NCBI GenBank assembly: GCA_025462865.1
Contig: JAOAPI010000117.1
Location: forward strand, 1 to 64,000
DNA length: 64,000 bases
Direction of reading: 5' to 3'
DNA from: Candidatus Sulfotelmatobacter sp.
Lineage (GTDB): Bacteria; Acidobacteriota; Terriglobia; Terriglobales; Acidobacteriaceae
This document shows, in pieces, positions 1-9,298 of the stretch (its first letter is position 1; each line of letters opens with the position of its first letter). The position numbers and the translations under genes are program-made. A model generated the notes under the pieces. It saw only the letters and a list, made by a program, of their open reading frames with translations, was not told the DNA's origin and did not search any database.

Positions 1-915
1 GATCTTTTTTTGCTGAGATCTCTTTTCCGTGGCGGCGCCAGCAAGCAGGACTGGCTTGAGCGCTGGGAGTTCTGGAATAGCGCTCTTAGCCGGCACAATA
101 TTGATACCAGCACGCTGCCCGGATCCAGCCCTAGCTATTCAGCCGCCGCAATCGAAGTATGGAAGCAATACTCGAAGGGCGCGCTTTACGGCGACAAATC
201 CCCCAATTATTTCGATTCCATGCAACGGCTCTCACGTGAGTTTCCCAACGCGCGCTTCATCGTAATCTGGCGCGATGTGGCGGATACTTGCGGCAGTATT
301 CTCCGGGCGGCTGAGGGTTCGACCTTCTTTGCCAAACGGGGCATCACGCACCGCGCGCTTATCGGATATCGCCGAATGAAGGATGAATGCGATGCTCTGG
401 TTCGAGGGGGCATAGCTTTGCATCAGGTTCATTACGAGGAAATGGTGCAGTCTCCGGCGATGGTGATGCAGGGTATCTGCTGGTTTCTCCAAATCCCGTT
501 TGAAGCATGCATGGCTTCGCTCGAAGGAGCGGACAGGTCGGCGATCTATGAAGCGCCGCAGCACGTCGGAGTAAAAAGCGAAAAGATTGGAATAAGGGAA
601 ACGCGAAATGCGGCTCTGCCTGCGAAACTCAGGGACAAGATTTCGCGTTATGTAGCTTATTGGAAGAAGGATTCGGCCGGCGCCTGGCCTACGTATCCGG
701 CAAGCGCCGGAGATGCGAAACCGGCGAGCATTCTGGAACGGACAGGGGACGAACTTTATTTCAGAGCTTTGCGAGCTCTGGACCGATTCACGGCATTCGC
801 TTATTGCCACGCTCCTATTTCTATTCTCCGGCGTTATCGTGCTTCAAGAGATCAGCGCCGCGCTGCAGGCGCGCCAGAAACTGCTCCATTGTCGCAAACT
901 TCGAATGGAGATTGA
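1..915 (+). CDS. Sulfotransferase, 5'-truncated by window edge
   Basis: Probable PAPS-dependent sulfotransferase that would move a sulfate group onto a glycan or other acceptor. The reading frame is open to the first base of the window, so the N-terminus is missing, including the PRSGTT-type loop that binds the PAPS 5'-phosphosulfate. An in-frame TTG at base 10 is unlikely to be the true start. What remains shows GDKSPNYF followed by a hydrophobic strand ending in IVIWRD and a nearby Ser, which is the 3'-phosphate-binding region of this family. The gene stops 18 bp before a second sulfotransferase, so the two look co-transcribed. The acceptor cannot be inferred from the sequence. Confidence 0.75.
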   Translation, partial: DLFLLRSLFRGGASKQDWLERWEFWNSALSRHNIDTSTLPGSSPSYSAAAIEVWKQYSKGALYGDKSPNYFDSMQRLSREFPNARFIVIWRDVADTCGSILRAAEGSTFFAKRGITHRALIGYRRMKDECDALVRGGIALHQVHYEEMVQSPAMVMQGICWFLQIPFEACMASLEGADRSAIYEAPQHVGVKSEKIGIRETRNAALPAKLRDKISRYVAYWKKDSAGAWPTYPASAGDAKPASILERTGDELYFRALRALDRFTAFAYCHAPISILRRYRASRDQRRAAGAPETAPLSQTSNGD

Positions 916-933
916 TTCGCTGCAAAAGCTACT

Positions 934-1749
934 ATGACTACGCTTCGTAAGTTTCGTCACACACTTTCTAAAACTCCCGTGCGCGCGCCGCTGGTGTGGA
1001 TGCGGCATCGCAGCTTCCTTCCAACGGATGTGTTTGTCGGATCCTATCCGCGCTCCGGAAGCACATGGCTGCGCTTCATGCTGCTTGAGATTCTGGCGGG
1101 ACAAGCTTCTGGCTTCGCTAACACCAACGAAATGCTTCCAGACGTTGGAAAACATGAAGCCGGGGCTCCGGTGCTGCCGGGTGGCGGGCGCCTTATCAAG
1201 ACGCATGAGCCGTTTCGCGCCGAGTATACGAAAGCGATCTACCTGGTGCGAGATCCACGCGACGTAGCTTTGTCCGAATTCGCCTATCAGAAAGCACTGG
1301 GATACGCGTCCGACGACTTCGATAACTATCTCGAGCGCTTTCTACAGACTGGAGTCAACCCCTTCGGTTCCTGGATCAACCATGCAACTTCGTGGATGAA
1401 TGCCTCCGACGCAGGGCGCTCCGAGATTCTGCACGTGAACTTCGAGGAACTGAAGCAGAAACCGCAAGAGCAACTTGGCCGCATCGTGACCTTCCTGCAA
1501 ATGCCTGAAGTCATGGACCGCATTCCGGGCGCGATCGAGAACAATTCTTTAGCCCGCATGAAGGAAAAAGAAAAGGCCAATCCGCAGCGTGCTTCCGCCA
1601 AAGGACGATTCATCCGCAGCGGTTCGGCTGGGGGATGGAAGTCCACATTCACGGACAGGCAGTCTCAACTTATGCAACAGTATGCTGGAAGCTTGATGGC
1701 AAGGCTGGGCTATTCTGCGGTAGAGTCTTTGGAAGGGCAATTCGCATGA
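934..1749 (+). CDS. PAPS-dependent sulfotransferase
   Basis: Complete sulfotransferase-domain protein of 271 residues. The 5'-phosphosulfate loop is visible as SYPRSGSTWLRFML near residue 35, and the 3'-phosphate site as YLVRDPRDVALSEF near residue 105, in the usual order and spacing. A late KGRFIRSGSAGGWKS segment matches the C-terminal PAPS-contacting RKG..G.W pattern. No signal peptide is seen, so it should act in the cytoplasm. The ATG is chosen because it leaves a short gap after the preceding sulfotransferase; no convincing Shine-Dalgarno is seen. Its TGA overlaps the ATG of the next small gene (ATGA), suggesting translational coupling. Differences in the visible parts show it is not a simple duplicate of the upstream gene. 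Confidence 0.85.
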   Translation: MTTLRKFRHTLSKTPVRAPLVWMRHRSFLPTDVFVGSYPRSGSTWLRFMLLEILAGQASGFANTNEMLPDVGKHEAGAPVLPGGGRLIKTHEPFRAEYTKAIYLVRDPRDVALSEFAYQKALGYASDDFDNYLERFLQTGVNPFGSWINHATSWMNASDAGRSEILHVNFEELKQKPQEQLGRIVTFLQMPEVMDRIPGAIENNSLARMKEKEKANPQRASAKGRFIRSGSAGGWKSTFTDRQSQLMQQYAGSLMARLGYSAVESLEGQFA

Positions 1750-2015
1750 GTGATGAAAAGACCAGCCGATCAAGTTTTTCCCAAGCGGAAAAAAAGCCTG
1801 CCGCACGCGCTGTTGGCGGGGTGCAGTGTTTGCGCTGCAAGCGCGAACTGGATAGTTATGTGTTCACCAAGTTGAACTTTCTCCCCTATGGCACGCAAAG
1901 CGGGAATGTGATGCTCGAGTGCTCTAAATGCGGGCATTTGGAGTTTCTCTCGCAAAATAGTCCGCTCTTGCAACAGCTGAAGGCGAATCCGGTAGCCGTC
2001 GGCGACGGTGACTAA
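1746..2015 (+). CDS. Small zinc-ribbon protein
   Basis: Hypothetical protein of 89 residues that starts inside the stop codon of the sulfotransferase (ATGA overlap). After a charged, Ser-rich N-terminus of about 25 residues it carries two CxxC knuckles, CLRCKREL and CSKCGHLE, about 35 residues apart, the spacing of a small zinc ribbon. There is no signal peptide or membrane segment. The tight coupling suggests an accessory role for the sulfotransferases or the carbamoyltransferase downstream, but nothing in the sequence shows the partner. The frame stays open further upstream, but that stretch lies inside the sulfotransferase gene and the ATGA start is preferred. Confidence 0.7.
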   Translation: MSDEKTSRSSFSQAEKKPAARAVGGVQCLRCKRELDSYVFTKLNFLPYGTQSGNVMLECSKCGHLEFLSQNSPLLQQLKANPVAVGDGD

Positions 2016-2156
2016 CCCGCTTTTTCAGATATATAGAGCTAAAACTCAAGCCTCAGTCGCTTTCGCCGGATTATTTGACGCGGACTGACGATCAACGCAT
2101 CTCCCGCGGTTTACACAAACGGTTCCTCTAACCCAGCCGCAATCAGAAAAAACAAC

Positions 2157-3932
2157 ATGCGCATCCTAGGACTCTCATCGTTCGGTCACGACACGTCGGC
2201 TGCCTTAATGGAAGACGGCGTCATTCGTGCCGTCATCGAAGAGAGCAAGCTTTCACGGCAGAAAAATGCCCGCGGCTTGCCCGCTGAAGCCATTAGGTTC
2301 TGCCTGACGAAAGCCGGAGCGGGGTGGGAAAGCATCGACCAGATTGCGATTACGGCTACTCCGCTGCGCGGGTGGATGAGGCGCTCGACCGCCGGAGCGA
2401 GAATTTCGCCGCTGGATCCTGTCGCGGCCGGTCACTCTCAAGTTCGTGAAGTTGGACGGCTGGCTCGGGAACTTGGCTACCTCCGGCTACTTCGCCATCA
2501 GACAGGCGCCCGCTTCGACAAGAAAATCACAAACGTCGAACATCATCTCAGTCACGCCGCCGGTGCATTTTTTCTTTCTCCCTATGATCGCGCCCTTGTG
2601 ATCACCATGGACGAAGAGGGTGATGGAAGATCGGGAATGATTGCTATTGGCGAAGGCTCGCGGCTTCGCAAACTGTGCGACATTTCTTATCCACACTCGC
2701 TGGCATGGTTATATTCGCGGATCACTGAAATTCTGGGCTTCGTGCCTCATGCGGAGGAACACAAGACGCAGTGGTTGAGCCTGGGAGGGGAAGCCCAATA
2801 TCGCGATGTGTTCCGCGATATGATGCGCCATTCCAGCAAAAGCTCTTTGCGACTGGATTACGATTATCTCGACCATGGCGTGGGCGATCGCTTTGTTCTC
2901 TCCGAGAGATTCTGGCAAAAAACAGGGCTTCCCCGGAACACGGCCGAACTCGCGGAAGGGCAGCGGCGTGCGCTTGCTGCTTCGATTCAGCAGGCCTGCG
3001 CCGAGAAAGTCTGGGAGGTCGTTGAATCGCTCTGCCGCGAACACGATATTCAAGACGTATGCCTGGGCGGGGGATTGTTCAACAACAGCTCGCTGGTCGC
3101 CTCGGTGGAACAGAATCTTGGACTCGATCATGTCTTCGTGCCGCCAGCTCCGGGAAACTCGGGAACAGCTCTGGGTGCGGCGCTCTACCTGCAACATCAC
3201 GAACAGAAGATGCCGCGAAAACAGTATCGGTCGAATCCGTACTGGGGGCCGGGCTTTTCCCGCCACGAAATCAAAGACGTCCTCGATAACTGCAAGGCGC
3301 GCTTCTCCTTCCAGGTGATGCGCGAGCGGCAGACGGATCAGGCAGTGCAACTTCTGCTGGGCGGGAAGATTATCGGATGGTTTCAAGGTCCGGCGGAGTT
3401 TGGCCCGCGGGCCCTGGGAAATCGCAGCGTGCTGGCTTCGCCCTGGGCTGAATACGTCAAGGAAAACCTCAACGACTTTATCAAGCACCGCGAGTGGTTC
3501 CGTCCTTTCGCGGTATCCGTACCGATCGAGGACGCGCACCGATACTTCGAATGCTCGGGATTGTGCGAGAGCATGAATTCGCTGGCCCGCATCCGGCCTG
3601 GTGTCGAGGGCTTACCCGAGGGGCTGGTACTCCCAGGAGGCTTGGTTCGGGTGCACACTGTGAGCAAAGAAGCGAACCCGGCTCTCTGGGATTTGCTGAA
3701 GCGTTTTGGCTTGCAGTCGGCCGCGCCCATGCTGATCAATACATCTTTCAATCTGTTCGGCGAGCCTTTGGTGGTCAGCCCACTCGATGCTATCCGCAGT
3801 TATGCCTGCTCGGGTATCGACGCGTTACTGATGGATAATTTCCTGCTGACGAAAGTGCCGCTCGCTTCCGTCGCGGCACCCGCACGCGAAACCCACTCAA
3901 CAGCTGCAACACTTTCCAGAATCAGCGCCTAG
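2157..3932 (+). CDS. Carbamoyltransferase, NodU/CmcH/TobZ family
   Basis: Transfers a carbamoyl group, in this family via carbamoyl-phosphate and a carbamoyl-adenylate intermediate, to a hydroxyl of a sugar or natural product. The 591-residue length is typical. The N-terminal domain begins MRILGLSSFGHDTSAAL, then has the metal-binding His pair in VEHHLSHAAGAF and the MDEEGDG segment. The C-terminal domain shows GPAEFGPRALGNRS, KHREWFRPFA and the INTSFNLFGEP strand, all hallmark motifs. It follows the sulfotransferase pair and zinc ribbon after 141 bp and is closed by a strong terminator, so the four genes probably form one decoration cassette for a surface glycan. The Shine-Dalgarno is weak. 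Confidence 0.92.
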   Translation: MRILGLSSFGHDTSAALMEDGVIRAVIEESKLSRQKNARGLPAEAIRFCLTKAGAGWESIDQIAITATPLRGWMRRSTAGARISPLDPVAAGHSQVREVGRLARELGYLRLLRHQTGARFDKKITNVEHHLSHAAGAFFLSPYDRALVITMDEEGDGRSGMIAIGEGSRLRKLCDISYPHSLAWLYSRITEILGFVPHAEEHKTQWLSLGGEAQYRDVFRDMMRHSSKSSLRLDYDYLDHGVGDRFVLSERFWQKTGLPRNTAELAEGQRRALAASIQQACAEKVWEVVESLCREHDIQDVCLGGGLFNNSSLVASVEQNLGLDHVFVPPAPGNSGTALGAALYLQHHEQKMPRKQYRSNPYWGPGFSRHEIKDVLDNCKARFSFQVMRERQTDQAVQLLLGGKIIGWFQGPAEFGPRALGNRSVLASPWAEYVKENLNDFIKHREWFRPFAVSVPIEDAHRYFECSGLCESMNSLARIRPGVEGLPEGLVLPGGLVRVHTVSKEANPALWDLLKRFGLQSAAPMLINTSFNLFGEPLVVSPLDAIRSYACSGIDALLMDNFLLTKVPLASVAAPARETHSTAATLSRISA

Positions 3933-3958
3933 TAGCGCGAAGCAATTCGGAATAATCA

Positions 3959-3993
3959 GGCGTGGCGACCTTCATGGTTGCCACGCCTTTTTT
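3959..3993 (+). terminator. Rho-independent terminator after carbamoyltransferase gene
   Basis: A 12-bp stem, GGCGTGGCGACC with GGTTGCCACGCC (one G-U pair), encloses a 5-nt loop and is followed at once by six T residues. It lies 26 bp after the stop codon and should end the sulfotransferase-carbamoyltransferase transcript. Confidence 0.9.
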
Positions 3994-4059
3994 GTCTTTT
4001 GAACTCACGAGTGTGGCACGCGATCTGAACTGGCGCGATAAGATATGGCGGAAGCCCTT

Positions 4060-5514
4060 ATGAAAATATCTTCCATTGCTATGCTTGCCGTAATACTTCT
4101 GTTGTCATCGTCAGCTGAAATCGGTCGCGCCGCAAATGCCGGCCCCCTCAACGCTCCTTCCCCCATTCAACCGACATTCTTTGGAATGCACATTAACCGC
4201 CTTACGACGCCGTGGCCTCAAGTTCCATTCGGAAGCCTGCGCATGCTGGGCAATCTGACCACCTGGCTGCACCTCGAAGGAGAGGACCGCAATCGTTACG
4301 ACTGGCGGATGCTTGACCGCTGGCTGGACGCCGCCCGCGCTCATAACGTGGACGTGATGTATACATTCAGCCGCACGCCCCCATGGGCGGCGCGCAATGC
4401 TCACTCCAACTGCGGCCCAAACCGCGGCGAGGCCGATTGCTCTCCGCCGCAAGACCTGGCCGTTTCGGCGCCGTGCCAGGGGCCGCTACAGGGAATCACG
4501 ACCACCGATTGCTTTTTCAAAGAGTTTGTTTCCAGCCTGATGAATCATGTTTGTAACGGCAAAGCTCCAAATAAGAGTTGCCGCATTGTTGCCTTTTCCT
4601 GTTGGAACGAGCCGAATCTCGACGGCTTCTGGATAGGAAACTACGAGGAGAGCGCCCGGATGTGTTCTGACATGGTCCGGATCGTCAAGGAGCAGTGTAA
4701 GGACTGCGTCACACTCACGCCCGACATCTCTGCTGCGACCTCAGGAGACACCAAAGATAATGGCGACAGCCGCTCTTATGATGAGTGGTTCAGAAACTTT
4801 CTCATTGCTTATCGGCAGTACGGAAACTACCCGGACGCAGGCGCCTTTCATCCTTATGCGGCTCGCACGCATGGAATTGTTCCAGCGCCATTCCCCGAAA
4901 CTTTTGTGGGCAGTGGGTGTCCACACGAGAGTCGTTCGCCAGCATGTCCGGACACGTTGCTTGGAAAAATCGATACCATGCGCTCGCTCATGAATCAGAA
5001 CGGCATGGCTGGCAAGGCGCTATGGTCAACCGAAGGTGGTTGGGGAACGAACGGTGAGATGCCTGATCCCGATGCCCAGGCGGCTTACGTTGCGCGCTGG
5101 CTCATTTTGCAGGCCTCAGCGGGTGTTCAGCGCGCGTATTGGTATATGTGGGACATGGGCAAGAGTCCGCAAGCCTGGGGCGGTTTGTGGGATCCGTCAA
5201 ATGGCACCTCTAAGGCTGGTGTTGCTTACGGCCAAATTTATAACTGGCTGGTAGGAGCGACCTTCACCAAGCCTTGTTCCGGCGATCACGACGTCTGGAC
5301 TTGCGAGTTGGCATTGCCGCGCGGCAGGCAGGCGCGAATCGTGTGGAATACTTCGCACTCTTACGATACACGGAGTACGTCGAAGTACACGGTGGGCAGT
5401 CCTTTCACGCATATTCGCGACCTGGATGGAAATCAATCTGCCCTCAGTGGCGGGAGTGTGGCAATAGGCTCTAAGCCTGTACTGCTGGAGAGCGACAGTA
5501 CTGTTCGCAAGTAA
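4060..5514 (+). CDS. Secreted clan-A-like glycoside hydrolase
   Basis: Probable exported polysaccharide hydrolase with a TIM barrel. The chosen ATG gives a clean signal peptide (MKISSIAMLAVILLLSSS, then an A-rich cleavage area) and has GGCGGAAG about 8 bases upstream; an in-frame ATG 15 bases earlier is less likely. The barrel shows a WNEPN motif, whose Glu at about residue 184 fits the acid/base, and STEGGWG, whose Glu at about 325 fits the nucleophile, the arrangement of clan GH-A families such as GH39 and GH5. Several Cys residues suggest extracytoplasmic disulfides. It follows a terminator, so it is a separate unit. The substrate is unknown; a role in trimming the cell's own exopolysaccharide is only a guess. 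Confidence 0.75.
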   Translation: MKISSIAMLAVILLLSSSAEIGRAANAGPLNAPSPIQPTFFGMHINRLTTPWPQVPFGSLRMLGNLTTWLHLEGEDRNRYDWRMLDRWLDAARAHNVDVMYTFSRTPPWAARNAHSNCGPNRGEADCSPPQDLAVSAPCQGPLQGITTTDCFFKEFVSSLMNHVCNGKAPNKSCRIVAFSCWNEPNLDGFWIGNYEESARMCSDMVRIVKEQCKDCVTLTPDISAATSGDTKDNGDSRSYDEWFRNFLIAYRQYGNYPDAGAFHPYAARTHGIVPAPFPETFVGSGCPHESRSPACPDTLLGKIDTMRSLMNQNGMAGKALWSTEGGWGTNGEMPDPDAQAAYVARWLILQASAGVQRAYWYMWDMGKSPQAWGGLWDPSNGTSKAGVAYGQIYNWLVGATFTKPCSGDHDVWTCELALPRGRQARIVWNTSHSYDTRSTSKYTVGSPFTHIRDLDGNQSALSGGSVAIGSKPVLLESDSTVRK

Positions 5515-5557
5515 GATTGTGAAAGTGGAATCCAGAATCGATCACCTGCAACAATGA

Positions 5558-5587
5558 GCGGCGATTTCGCTTTCGCGGAATCGCCGC
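5558..5587. terminator. Hairpin between convergent genes
   Basis: A 13-bp stem, GCGGCGATTTCGC with GCGGAATCGCCGC (one G-U pair), and a TTTC loop lie in the 92-bp gap between two convergent genes. Neither side has a clear T run, so it may be a bidirectional or weak terminator, or an mRNA 3'-end stabiliser. Confidence 0.5.
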
Positions 5588-5606
5588 CGAGTTGAGAATC
5601 AGTTGC

Positions 5607-8600
5607 TTAGAAATCCGTAGCCGGATTAAATGGCGCGGTCGGGAAAGTTGATCCCACCGTAGGAGACGGAATTACAGGATTTGATCTTCCTGCCAGGCTG
5701 GGATCAAAAACTACAAATCCCACGCCTGGAGAGGACCTCAGCGAGTAGTTGTCATCCGGGTATGCCGGATTGGCGAAACCAGGATCCTGCACGAGACTGG
5801 CTTTGTCTTCTCCCGCGATATTCTGCCAATCCGAAAAGCTGGCAAAGGTTTTTCCAGAGCCGTATTTTCCAGAGGCATCGGTGGTGTAGAAAGTATTTGA
5901 TGGCGGGGCACACTTCGATCCACGTATATAGCAGTACATGTTGTCGGAATACATTTGCACTTGCGAGCAGTTCGTACCGCAAAGCAGGGAGCCGCTTTGA
6001 ACTCTGCCACGGTCGAAGTACACCAGATTGTTGGTGAAGTTGAATTGCAGCACCCCTGAAGCCGGTGGAGCACAACCCTCCTGCTTGGTTCCCAGGCGGG
6101 CATAAGCAAAGATGTTGTTGATAATGTTGTTCGGAGTTCCAGGCGTCCGGGGACCGCAAGTCTGTGCCAGGAGCGACGAAGCCGTTCGATACACCAGATT
6201 GTTCTGTACCAGCATGTTCGCCGTATTGTCATCGATGTAGATGCCCTGGCCGGCGTATCCATCAGTATCAAGCGCCGAATCGTCGCTGATGTCATGGACT
6301 TTATTGTTCAGTACCTGGTTTCCGGTAGCGGCAGGATCGGTGTTGAAGTATATGCCGCCGAAGTCGCTGAGTATGCCCTGGCCAAGGTCATGAACGTGGT
6401 TGAAGGAAGCCGTGTTGTTGTACGTTCCGTGCGAACTCTGGCCGCCGGGCGGGCAAGATAAAGAACAAATATGGATGCCGCCGTGATAACCGTCGTAAAT
6501 CTCGTTGTGGGTGTAAAGGTTATCGTGGCCGGCACCCTGGAAGAGGGCCTCACCGCTGGGGATCACCCGCCCGAACCCCGCGATCACATTGTTCTCGATG
6601 GTGCCAGTTTGCGCGACGTTGGCGTCCGTGTTGGTGTAATACGCGAGCAGGCCGTAACGAATGGCAGTCGCTCCGATGTCATAGATCGCGGAATTCTGAA
6701 TCGTGTTGTGAGCGGTGGTAGAGGATGTGTTGTTGGTAAAGAATTCCACGCCGCCGCCCGATGTCTGGGTCACGGTAACCCCGTCGAATGTAACGTCCGA
6801 GCAGTTGTAGCAGCCCACCGCTGCGGAAATCGCCTGATCCCCAGTGGTCGCGGGATATCCCAGCGGAGACGGAACCGTCCAGTTGTCGTGCTCGAAGGTG
6901 AGCCCCTGGAAGGTGACGTTCTGCAAGTCTGAGGCGACCAGCACCTGCATCGCTTGCGGAATGATGACCGTATCGGTCGGCGGATTTTCGCCGGAGTTTG
7001 CCAGATAGGTCAGCGTCCACGAGCTCTTTGAGCGATCCAGGAACCACTGGCCAGGCTGAGTCAGGGAATCCTTAATATTTTCGACGAGGTACCGATGTCC
7101 CGGCATAACGCCGTGATAGAAATCCATCTGCTGCGTTGGGCCAGTCAAATAAATAATGTGAGCGTATGTGTCGATGGACTTGATTCGAAGTTTGGAAGCA
7201 TCCCATTTTTCGAAAAGGTATAGTTCGATGTCTCCCTGGGGATAAGGCGATTTCAGGTTCTGCCAAGTGGCGCTGATCGGGTCGGTCGCCGTATAAACGA
7301 ATCGGTCGAAACATTCCCAACCTTTTCCCGAAACATAGACACTGCAATTCGGATCGGGGGCAGGCCCGCCGGAGGAACCCGGCAAATAAATCCCGCCGAC
7401 GATCCGATAGTAGGTACCCAGAGTGCCTCCCAAACGTGGCCGTAGCCTTCGCTGTCCGTTGTAAAACAACTGTTCAAAATATTGCGTGCCGGCGGGCAAG
7501 GTCGCGGTCCACTGAGTGCCACTCTTCGCCCATTTTGTAATGCGCATGCCGCCGCTGATTACTGGAACTTCATTTGGGTAATTCGACCAATTTACCGGCA
7601 GATTTGTGGTTCCGGAATCGGCGGAGGTGAAGTTCAAAGGCTGAGTTATGTAAAAGGTGCCGGCTCTTACCAGTACTTGAATTGGTTTAGTTCGCCCCTT
7701 CGGATTTTGAAGGATTTTCTGGACAGCGGTTTGCGCCCGGCTGATAGTGGCGAACGGCCCATCTGTATTATTCGAATTCGGGTCGGCGAGTGTTCCGCTC
7801 CAGGTATCTTTGCCGTTGGGTGCCACATAGAAATCCGCAGCGCTGCTTTGTCCCGCCACCACCTGCACTACGTAGGACTGACCCGTGATCTGCTGCGGCG
7901 AGGAGGAATCCGAAACCTTTACCGTCAACGTATATCTGCCCGTCTGTTGGGTTGTTCCGGAAATCACTCCGGTGCTCGAATTCAAGGTGACGCCCGTCGG
8001 CAAGCTGCCGGCGGAGAGGCTCCATTTATACGGCGTCATGCCGCCCAATACCGCTACCGACGCGTCATAGTTGTTCCCCGCGGTAATCTCCGGCAAAAGT
8101 GGAGTGGTCACCTCGAGCGTACTCGAACCGAGAAGGTTGTAGGGCTGTGTGGTAATCAGATGTGTGGGCCATGAGGAATCGGTGACCTGCACCGTGAAAG
8201 CGAATATCCCAGTTTGTGAACTGGTTCCTGCAATTGCTCCTGTGCTGTTGGTCAGCGTGATGCCGACGGGAAGCGCGCCGGTGATCATCTTCCAGTGGTA
8301 GGGCGCCTGGCCCCCGGTAACGTTGACCATTTGCGAATAGGCGCTGCCGGCCATGAATGCAGGCAGGGAAGCATTTGTAATTGTCAGCGGCGGGATATTA
8401 GGGCTCACGAGCACGAGAGTTCCAGCAGACTTCGACGAATCCGCCACGCTGGTTGCCGTGACCCGGTACGACCAAGTACCTCCATTTACTGACGGCGCAG
8501 TATACAAACCACTGCTTGTGATTGTGCCGGCGGTACAACTCCAAGTTACGCTGTGATTCGTCGTGTTGTAGACGCTGGCATTGAATTGCTTGGTCTGGCC

Positions 8601-9005
8601 GGTAAGCATCACGGCCGTCTCCGGCGAAACCGTCAAACTGATAGTCCCGGATTTCGATACCTTCATCGAGAACGTGAGGTAGGCATGTTGCGTAGTGGCG
8701 TCACTCACCGTGGCGTTCACTGAAGATGTGCCCTCGGTCCCAGGGGTTCCGCTAATAACGCCCGTCGCCGCATTTATAGTCAGCCCTGCAGGCAGCCCGG
8801 TGGCCGCAAAGCTATAGGGAGCCGTCCCGCCCCAAGCAGTAAGAGTTGTTTTATATGGAGTGCCGACTGCGCCCAGCGTTGCGTAGGCTTCGATATGCAC
8901 GCTAGTTTGCGCGTGGGAATAAACCGAAAAATAAAATATGAAGAAAGTTAAGCCGTAGACAGTCCAAAGTCGCGACTGCCTCTTGGGAGAGGACAGGGGA
9001 AACAT
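5607..9005 (-). CDS. Secreted Ig-domain / parallel beta-helix protein
   Basis: Very large exported protein of about 1132 residues. A signal peptide (LTFFIFYFSVYSHAQ) is followed by tandem putative Ig (He_PIG) modules, recognisable by repeats such as INAATGVISGTPG and LNSSTGVISGTTQQTG. From about residue 390 it starts a right-handed parallel beta-helix of the pectate-lyase-like type with DFYVAPNGKDTWSGT and many N-rich turns (NNTASFNHVHDLG). Such proteins bind or cleave polysaccharides outside the cell; no catalytic residues can be assigned. The ATG is preferred over a GTG two codons earlier because AAGAGG sits 5-6 bases before it. A paralogue lies at 21973-24699 on the other strand with nearly the same C-terminal segment. 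Confidence 0.85.
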   Translation of the reverse strand: MFPLSSPKRQSRLWTVYGLTFFIFYFSVYSHAQTSVHIEAYATLGAVGTPYKTTLTAWGGTAPYSFAATGLPAGLTINAATGVISGTPGTEGTSSVNATVSDATTQHAYLTFSMKVSKSGTISLTVSPETAVMLTGQTKQFNASVYNTTNHSVTWSCTAGTITSSGLYTAPSVNGGTWSYRVTATSVADSSKSAGTLVLVSPNIPPLTITNASLPAFMAGSAYSQMVNVTGGQAPYHWKMITGALPVGITLTNSTGAIAGTSSQTGIFAFTVQVTDSSWPTHLITTQPYNLLGSSTLEVTTPLLPEITAGNNYDASVAVLGGMTPYKWSLSAGSLPTGVTLNSSTGVISGTTQQTGRYTLTVKVSDSSSPQQITGQSYVVQVVAGQSSAADFYVAPNGKDTWSGTLADPNSNNTDGPFATISRAQTAVQKILQNPKGRTKPIQVLVRAGTFYITQPLNFTSADSGTTNLPVNWSNYPNEVPVISGGMRITKWAKSGTQWTATLPAGTQYFEQLFYNGQRRLRPRLGGTLGTYYRIVGGIYLPGSSGGPAPDPNCSVYVSGKGWECFDRFVYTATDPISATWQNLKSPYPQGDIELYLFEKWDASKLRIKSIDTYAHIIYLTGPTQQMDFYHGVMPGHRYLVENIKDSLTQPGQWFLDRSKSSWTLTYLANSGENPPTDTVIIPQAMQVLVASDLQNVTFQGLTFEHDNWTVPSPLGYPATTGDQAISAAVGCYNCSDVTFDGVTVTQTSGGGVEFFTNNTSSTTAHNTIQNSAIYDIGATAIRYGLLAYYTNTDANVAQTGTIENNVIAGFGRVIPSGEALFQGAGHDNLYTHNEIYDGYHGGIHICSLSCPPGGQSSHGTYNNTASFNHVHDLGQGILSDFGGIYFNTDPAATGNQVLNNKVHDISDDSALDTDGYAGQGIYIDDNTANMLVQNNLVYRTASSLLAQTCGPRTPGTPNNIINNIFAYARLGTKQEGCAPPASGVLQFNFTNNLVYFDRGRVQSGSLLCGTNCSQVQMYSDNMYCYIRGSKCAPPSNTFYTTDASGKYGSGKTFASFSDWQNIAGEDKASLVQDPGFANPAYPDDNYSLRSSPGVGFVVFDPSLAGRSNPVIPSPTVGSTFPTAPFNPATDF

Positions 9006-9298
9006 ATACACCTCTTGAATTGTGTTTCAAAGGGACCAAGAACAAACGACCCCGAGCGCCCTTTCATTCAAGAAGACTACATAGCCACAACGTTTGACAG
9101 GTCACAGAAGTACATGACCGGGATTCGCCGAAAGCCGCGTCCCAAAAGGGGTTCAGACTGGTCTGAGGTTTTGTTACAGGCAGATGAAAAGTTCACAAAT
9201 CGCAGAGACTTTTGCGACCGGAGAACGGAAGAGGGACTAAGACCCGCTTAGAAAAACCGAGGCTAGGATCTGGCCTGAGCTTTTTTTGCGGGCGGCAC

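Noticed and set aside
9015-9251. 78-codon open frame between the beta-helix gene and proC
   Set aside because: It starts with a TTG without Shine-Dalgarno, has no domain or hydrophobic pattern, and lies in the likely promoter region of the beta-helix gene.
9251-9290. Terminator after proC
   Set aside because: Only a 4-bp stem (AGGC/GCCT) can form next to the T/A runs, too weak to call.
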